A stretch of DNA of 45,475 nt from Polyangium sp. 15x6 (GTDB taxonomy: Bacteria > Myxococcota_A > Polyangia > Polyangiales > Polyangiaceae): the NCBI RefSeq assembly GCF_029960785.1, contig NZ_JASBQE010000095.1, forward strand, positions 1-45,475, given 5' to 3'. Numbering within the stretch: position 1 is the first letter of the stretch; every line of letters starts with the position of its first letter. Positions 42,012-45,475 of the stretch are shown here, one piece after another. The position numbers and the translations under genes were made by a program. The notes under the pieces were generated by a model, which was given only the letters and a program-made list of their open reading frames with translations, was not told where the DNA came from and did not search any database.

Positions 42012-43183
42012 CGCGAACCTTCGGGAAGACGCTGGCCGTGTTCGCCGCGGCCGCGCTGTCACTATCCTTCGCGCCGCGCGACGCCGAGGCCCAGAAAGCC
42101 GCGGACGTCCCGCCGGGCGAGACGCCGACGCCCACGACGCCGCGCGTCCATCACGCGCCGATCGCCAGCGCGGAGCCGGGCACGAAGCTCGTGCTGGAGG
42201 CGTCGTTCGAGCATGCGGAGCTCATCCGGAACGTGCTCGTCGTCTACCAGACCGCGCTCGGCGAGACGAAGGCCGTGCCGTTCCAGCGGGGCGGCGAGAG
42301 GGGCTACATCGCGGTCATCCCGGGCGAGGCACTCAAGGCGCCGGGGATCGGCTACACGATCGAGGTCGAGCAGATGAACGGGACGCGCTTCTCCGCGTTC
42401 GCGTCCCGGCAGAAGTTCCACCCGGTCAGCGTGATCGAGGATCGGACCGACGCGAAGGAACGAGCGGCGCTCAGTCGGCTCGGCGGGCGTCGCTCGGTCG
42501 TCGGGGTGGCGGGCGAGTACGTGGGCTTCGGGAAAACGACGGGCACGACGCCGATCCCATGCGCGGCGGGTCAGCCGACCTGCACGCCGGGCGAGGAGGT
42601 CCTGCCGGCGGTCGACGAGCAGTACTACCGGGTGGAGGCGAGCTACACGTACCGGCCGCTGCGCACGGTGTCGGAGTTCGGCTTCCGGCTCGGCCTCGTG
42701 CGCGGCTGGTCGCTCGTGCCGCTCTCCGAGTACAACGAGGAGCGGTACAAGGTCGGCCTGAACTTCGGCGCGGCGCGCATCCGCTTCCGGCTGCTCGACC
42801 TCTGGCACCTGGAGACGGAGCTCCAGACCAGCGTCACGGAGATCGGCTTCTCGGTCGGCCTCGGGGCGTCGACGTTGATCGGCGACCCGTACGGCTCGAA
42901 GCTCATCCTCGGGTTCGAATCACTCGGCCTCGGGGACAGCGCGCCGTTCGGGAATCGGTTCTACAGCCGGCTCGATCTGGTCGCGGGCGACCGCGTGCTC
43001 GTCTCGCCGATCGTCGAGGTGACGGACATGCCGAACGCGGAGACGTACGGCGTGCGTCTGATCGGCGAGGTAGGCATCACGCTCGGGCGTGGGTTCTCGG
43101 TGCAGGTCCGAGGAGGCTACCAGGCGCGGAGGTCGACGTCGGGTGGACCCGGGTTCGGCGGCAGCGTCCTCTACGCCTTCTGA
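42005..43183 (+). CDS. Outer-membrane barrel protein, related to its upstream neighbour
   Basis: A 392-residue exported protein. Residues 1-29 form a signal peptide (LAVFAAAALSLSFA then DAEAQ). A beta domain (about 55-140) has LVLEASFEHAELIRNVLVVYQ and GYIAVIPGEALKAPGIGYTIEVEQ. The C-terminal 220 residues alternate in a barrel pattern and end in GGPGFGGSVLYAF with a terminal Phe, the outer-membrane assembly signal. The last residues match those of the neighbour upstream (GPGFGG...Y), so the two probably arose by duplication. The start overlaps the upstream stop by seven bases; the 3' end overlaps bioD by 13 bases on the opposite strand. Function unknown. Confidence 0.8.
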   Translation: MVTRTFGKTLAVFAAAALSLSFAPRDAEAQKAADVPPGETPTPTTPRVHHAPIASAEPGTKLVLEASFEHAELIRNVLVVYQTALGETKAVPFQRGGERGYIAVIPGEALKAPGIGYTIEVEQMNGTRFSAFASRQKFHPVSVIEDRTDAKERAALSRLGGRRSVVGVAGEYVGFGKTTGTTPIPCAAGQPTCTPGEEVLPAVDEQYYRVEASYTYRPLRTVSEFGFRLGLVRGWSLVPLSEYNEERYKVGLNFGAARIRFRLLDLWHLETELQTSVTEIGFSVGLGASTLIGDPYGSKLILGFESLGLGDSAPFGNRFYSRLDLVAGDRVLVSPIVEVTDMPNAETYGVRLIGEVGITLGRGFSVQVRGGYQARRSTSGGPGFGGSVLYAF

Positions 43184-43872
43184 TTCTGGCCCTCGAGGGC
43201 GAGCGCCGAGAGCGCCCACTTCGCCGCCGCCCTCGTCTCCTCGGCCGTCGGCTCGGCCCGGGGAAATCCGACCAGCCTCGGAACGATCTTCAACTCGACG
43301 AGCTCCTCCGCATTCGTCCCCGTGGACGCATCCGGCACCGCCGGCGGCTGGAGCACGAGCAGCGGCACCGGCAGGTCCGCGGCCATCGTGCGCAGGGCGT
43401 GCAGCGTGACCGCGACATCGTGGAGCACGCCGAGCCGATCCGAAGCCACGAGCAGCAGGTGATCGGGTCGCAGCACGCGCACGAGGTCCAGGTTGGCGAG
43501 CCCCGGCCCGAGCGGCGACAGGAGCGCCCCCGCCGTCTCGATGACCAGGACCTCCGCGCAGGCATGCATGTCGACCCACTCGGCCACGCGACCCAGATCG
43601 ATGCGCATCCCCAGGCGACGCGCGGCCAGGTGCGGCGACACCGGATCCGGCAGCGCGTAGGGCAGGGGATGTTTCACGTGAAACGTGCTGAACGCCGCGA
43701 GCGCGGAGGCGTCGGTCGGGGTCGTGGGGGAAGGCTCCGACGGAACGCCGGACTCGATGGGCTTGAGGCCCGCGACCGAGACGCGAGCCGAGGCGAGGGC
43801 AGAGACGAGGGCAACACCCGCGTGGGTCTTCCCGACGCCGGTTCCGGTTCCGATGACGACGATGCGACTCAT
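43171..43872 (-). CDS. bioD: Dethiobiotin synthetase
   Basis: A 233-residue ATP-dependent carboxylase-like enzyme that makes dethiobiotin from diaminopelargonic acid. It starts MSRIVVIGTGTGVGKT, with the P-loop GTGTGVGKT, and the conserved KPIESG motif follows. The later VIETAGALLSPL motif matches the family's EGAGG-like segment. ATG 43872 overlaps the bioF stop by four bases. Residues of the FHVKH stretch are encoded by a near-perfect parS sequence. The 3' end overlaps the convergent outer-membrane gene by 13 bases. bioA and bioB are not in the window. Confidence 0.9.
   Translation of the reverse strand: MSRIVVIGTGTGVGKTHAGVALVSALASARVSVAGLKPIESGVPSEPSPTTPTDASALAAFSTFHVKHPLPYALPDPVSPHLAARRLGMRIDLGRVAEWVDMHACAEVLVIETAGALLSPLGPGLANLDLVRVLRPDHLLLVASDRLGVLHDVAVTLHALRTMAADLPVPLLVLQPPAVPDASTGTNAEELVELKIVPRLVGFPRAEPTAEETRAAAKWALSALALEGQNQKA
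43670..43685. other. parS-like centromere site inside bioD
   Basis: TGTTTCACGTGAAACG differs from the parS consensus TGTTTCACGTGAAACA at the last base only; the inner 14 bases GTTTCACGTGAAAC are a perfect palindrome. ParB proteins bind this sequence, and parS sites cluster near the replication origin. It is embedded in bioD coding sequence. No parA or parB gene is in the window. Confidence 0.85.
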
Positions 43873-44990
43873 GGCTTCCAGCCTTCCGCGAAGGCGGTGA
43901 CGATCTGAGAGAGGTCCGCGTCGGTGAGGCGCGCATGCGCGGTGACGCGAAGGCGTGAGGTGCCCGGCGGGACCGTCGGGGGGCGAATGGCCTGAACGAG
44001 GACGCCACGCTCGCGCAGGCGAAGCGAGATGCGAACGGCCTCCTCGGGAGGACCCACGAAGCAAGGGAGGATGGGCCCATGCGAAGGGAGGAGCGCGTCT
44101 CCGATGAGGGAGGCGAGTCCGGCGCGCAGACGGTCCGTGACCTGGTCGAGCCGAGCGCGCGCCTCGTCATCGGCCGCGACACGGAGGACCCGATGCCGGA
44201 TGGCGGCGGCGAGGGCAGGGCTGATGCCCGTGGAGAAGACGAAGCTACGGGCGCGGTTCCAGAGCCAGGTGCGGAGGACCATCGGCCCGACCACGAACGC
44301 ACCCTGGAGCCCGAGCGCCTTCCCGAGCGCCCCGACGAGCACGTCCGGCCGAACACCCGCCCGCGCCGCGAGTCCTCGACCTTCGGGCCCGAGGGTCCCG
44401 ACCGCGTGGGCCTCGTCCACGATGAGCGCGGCATCCCATCGGTCACACGCGGCCCGGAGCCGGACGAGGTCGGGCGAGTCGCCATCCATGCTGAAGTACG
44501 ACTCGGTGACGAGCCATCGCCGCGGCGCACCCTGCGCCTGCTCGAGCGCGGCCTCGGCGGCAGCCGCATCCCGATGGGGAACGACGACGACCTTGGCTCC
44601 GGAGAGCCGACAGCCATCGATGATGGAAGCGTGGTTCAATGCATCCGAGACGATGACGTCCCCCGGCCGGGCGAGAGCCGAGAGGGTCCCGACGTTGGCC
44701 GCGTACCCGGACGAGAACAGGAGGGCGGCTTCGAAGCCGAGCCAGGTTGCGATCGTCTGCTCGGCGAGCGCATGTTCGGCGTGATGTCCGCTGACGAGGC
44801 GTGAAGCGCCGGCGCCGGAGGGAGCCTCGGAGGGCGCGGGCCAGGGGTCGGTTCCGTATCCGAGGTAATCGTTCGAGCAGAGGACGAGGCATCCCGACGG
44901 CGCCGGTGCGCTCGGCTTGCGGAGCAGGCCAGCCTGGTCGAGCGCCGCAATCTCCGCCGCGAGATGGCGAAGGGCGCCGAGTTCGGTCAT
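43869..44990 (-). CDS. bioF: 8-amino-7-oxononanoate synthase
   Basis: A 373-residue PLP enzyme that condenses pimeloyl-ACP (or -CoA) with L-alanine in biotin synthesis. The conserved motifs are CSNDYLGY, GASRLVSGHHAEHALAE, ALLFSSGYAANVGTL, DALNHASIIDG, DEAHAVGTLGPEGRG and the PLP lysine in GALGKALG. The start is ATG 44990, overlapping the zapA stop by four bases. The first 25 residues are rather short compared with E. coli BioF. It is the second gene of a zapA-bioF-bioD run. Confidence 0.95.
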   Translation of the reverse strand: MTELGALRHLAAEIAALDQAGLLRKPSAPAPSGCLVLCSNDYLGYGTDPWPAPSEAPSGAGASRLVSGHHAEHALAEQTIATWLGFEAALLFSSGYAANVGTLSALARPGDVIVSDALNHASIIDGCRLSGAKVVVVPHRDAAAAEAALEQAQGAPRRWLVTESYFSMDGDSPDLVRLRAACDRWDAALIVDEAHAVGTLGPEGRGLAARAGVRPDVLVGALGKALGLQGAFVVGPMVLRTWLWNRARSFVFSTGISPALAAAIRHRVLRVAADDEARARLDQVTDRLRAGLASLIGDALLPSHGPILPCFVGPPEEAVRISLRLRERGVLVQAIRPPTVPPGTSRLRVTAHARLTDADLSQIVTAFAEGWKP

Positions 44991-45310
44991 CGGTCGTCCT
45001 CGTCGGATGCGTCCGCGCCGGGTTCGAGGGCGCCGAGCGCGGCGTCGACGCGTTCGAGCATGCGACCGAAGGCGATGCGGGTGCGGGCAAGCTGGTCGGT
45101 GTGGCGGGCGCGCTCTTCTTCGAGGTCGTGGGCGAGGGCGAGTGCCGCGAGGAGGAGGGCCTGGGGGTTGACCATGCGGCCGGGGCCGGCGACTTGTGTG
45201 AGCTTCTCCTCGACCATGAGGGTGAGGCGGTGGAGTTCGTCGTCGGACGCGGAGGTGACGACTCGATATGTCTGGCCGCCGATGCGGAGCTGGACCTGAC
45301 GGCCACCCAT
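44987..45310 (-). CDS. zapA: Cell division protein ZapA
   Basis: A 107-residue protein. ZapA promotes FtsZ filament bundling at the division ring. The start ATG 45310 gives MGGRQVQLRIGGQTYRVV, the typical N-terminal strand, followed by ELHRLTLMVEEKLTQV and a long C-terminal coiled coil (NPQALLLAALALAHDLEEE...). An acidic tail ends the protein. The stop overlaps bioF by four bases. Longer upstream frames overlap the hairpin region and look unnatural. Confidence 0.85.
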   Translation of the reverse strand: MGGRQVQLRIGGQTYRVVTSASDDELHRLTLMVEEKLTQVAGPGRMVNPQALLLAALALAHDLEEERARHTDQLARTRIAFGRMLERVDAALGALEPGADASDEDDR

Positions 45311-45402
45311 GGCGGGGGGACGGTACCATGAGGGGGGCCGGGATGCGAGGCGGGGAGGGAGGGTCGGAGGTGGTGGCCACCCGGAGGGGCACGAGGGCGT
45401 GC

Positions 45403-45472
45403 GCGGGGCTTTGCCCCGCACCCCAGCAGGGGGCTGTCCGCCCCCTGCACCCCGGACCAGCGCAAGCGCTGG
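45403..45472. repeat. Three consecutive GC hairpins at the window end
   Basis: GCGGGGC/GCCCCGC (45403-45419), GCAGGGGGC/GCCCCCTGC (45426-45448) and CCAGCG/CGCTGG (45457-45472) follow one another closely. They lie upstream of zapA, probably at the 3' end of a gene beyond the window. The pattern resembles the hairpin after rho and suggests a dispersed, multi-copy intergenic element. Copy number cannot be seen here. Confidence 0.6.
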
Positions 45473-45475
45473 ACT

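Overview
The window is high-GC DNA (roughly two thirds G+C) from a Gram-negative bacterium. It reads most like a myxobacterium of the Sorangium/Polyangium type. The clues are glycine-rich (TGG)n lipoproteins, a zinc-ribbon Ser/Thr kinase with a long proline-rich tail, orphan histidine kinases, an ECF sigma factor, VCBS/CARDB-type surface lipoproteins and Lys/Ala/Gly tails on ribosomal proteins. The species assignment is inference; no rRNA is present.

Layout. (1) 1-1383: two minus-strand Gly-rich lipoprotein genes, the first cut by the window edge. (2) 1384-14074: a plus-strand ribosomal protein block (rplV-rpsC-rplP-rpmC-rpsQ-rplN-rplX-rplE-rpsZ-rpsH-rplF-rplR-rpsE-rpmD-rplO-secY-adk-infA-rpmJ-rpsM-rpsK-rpsD-rpoA-rplQ). 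It is the S10/spc/alpha cluster, but it begins at rplV after a 509-bp intergenic region with promoter-like and operator-like elements, so rpsJ to rpsS must lie elsewhere; map is also absent. (3) 14216-17877: a repeat-rich exported membrane protein and acylphosphatase on the minus strand, divergent from rho. (4) 18081-24168: a GAF-GAF histidine kinase, a CCG-type Fe-S protein and a membrane histidine kinase in one plus-strand run; facing them are a small membrane protein, an ECF sigma factor and tRNA-Gln on the minus strand. (5) 24248-29413: a 43-bp periodic repeat, a GYF-domain membrane protein, serS and clpB (minus). (6) 29551-31923: a large surface lipoprotein. (7) 32015-37152: gyrB, recF and dnaN on the minus strand, transcribed dnaN to recF to gyrB. 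(8) 37153-43183: a spacer with DnaA-box-like motifs, then a Ser/Thr kinase, an ABC ATPase and two overlapping outer-membrane-barrel genes. (9) 43171-45310: zapA-bioF-bioD, minus strand, with four-base start/stop overlaps. The window ends in a row of three hairpins.

The most notable signals are a near-consensus parS site (15 of 16 bases) inside bioD, about 6 kb from the dnaN-recF-gyrB cluster and its DnaA-box-like spacer, which together suggest an origin-proximal region; a ribosomal operon that starts in the middle of the canonical order; a roughly 14-residue insertion in the KH domain of S3 and a roughly 60-residue Lys/Gly/Ala extension on L5; an Fe-S protein sandwiched between two histidine kinases; and an exact 43-bp periodicity beside tRNA-Gln. 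No CRISPR array, prophage, transposase or integrase was seen.
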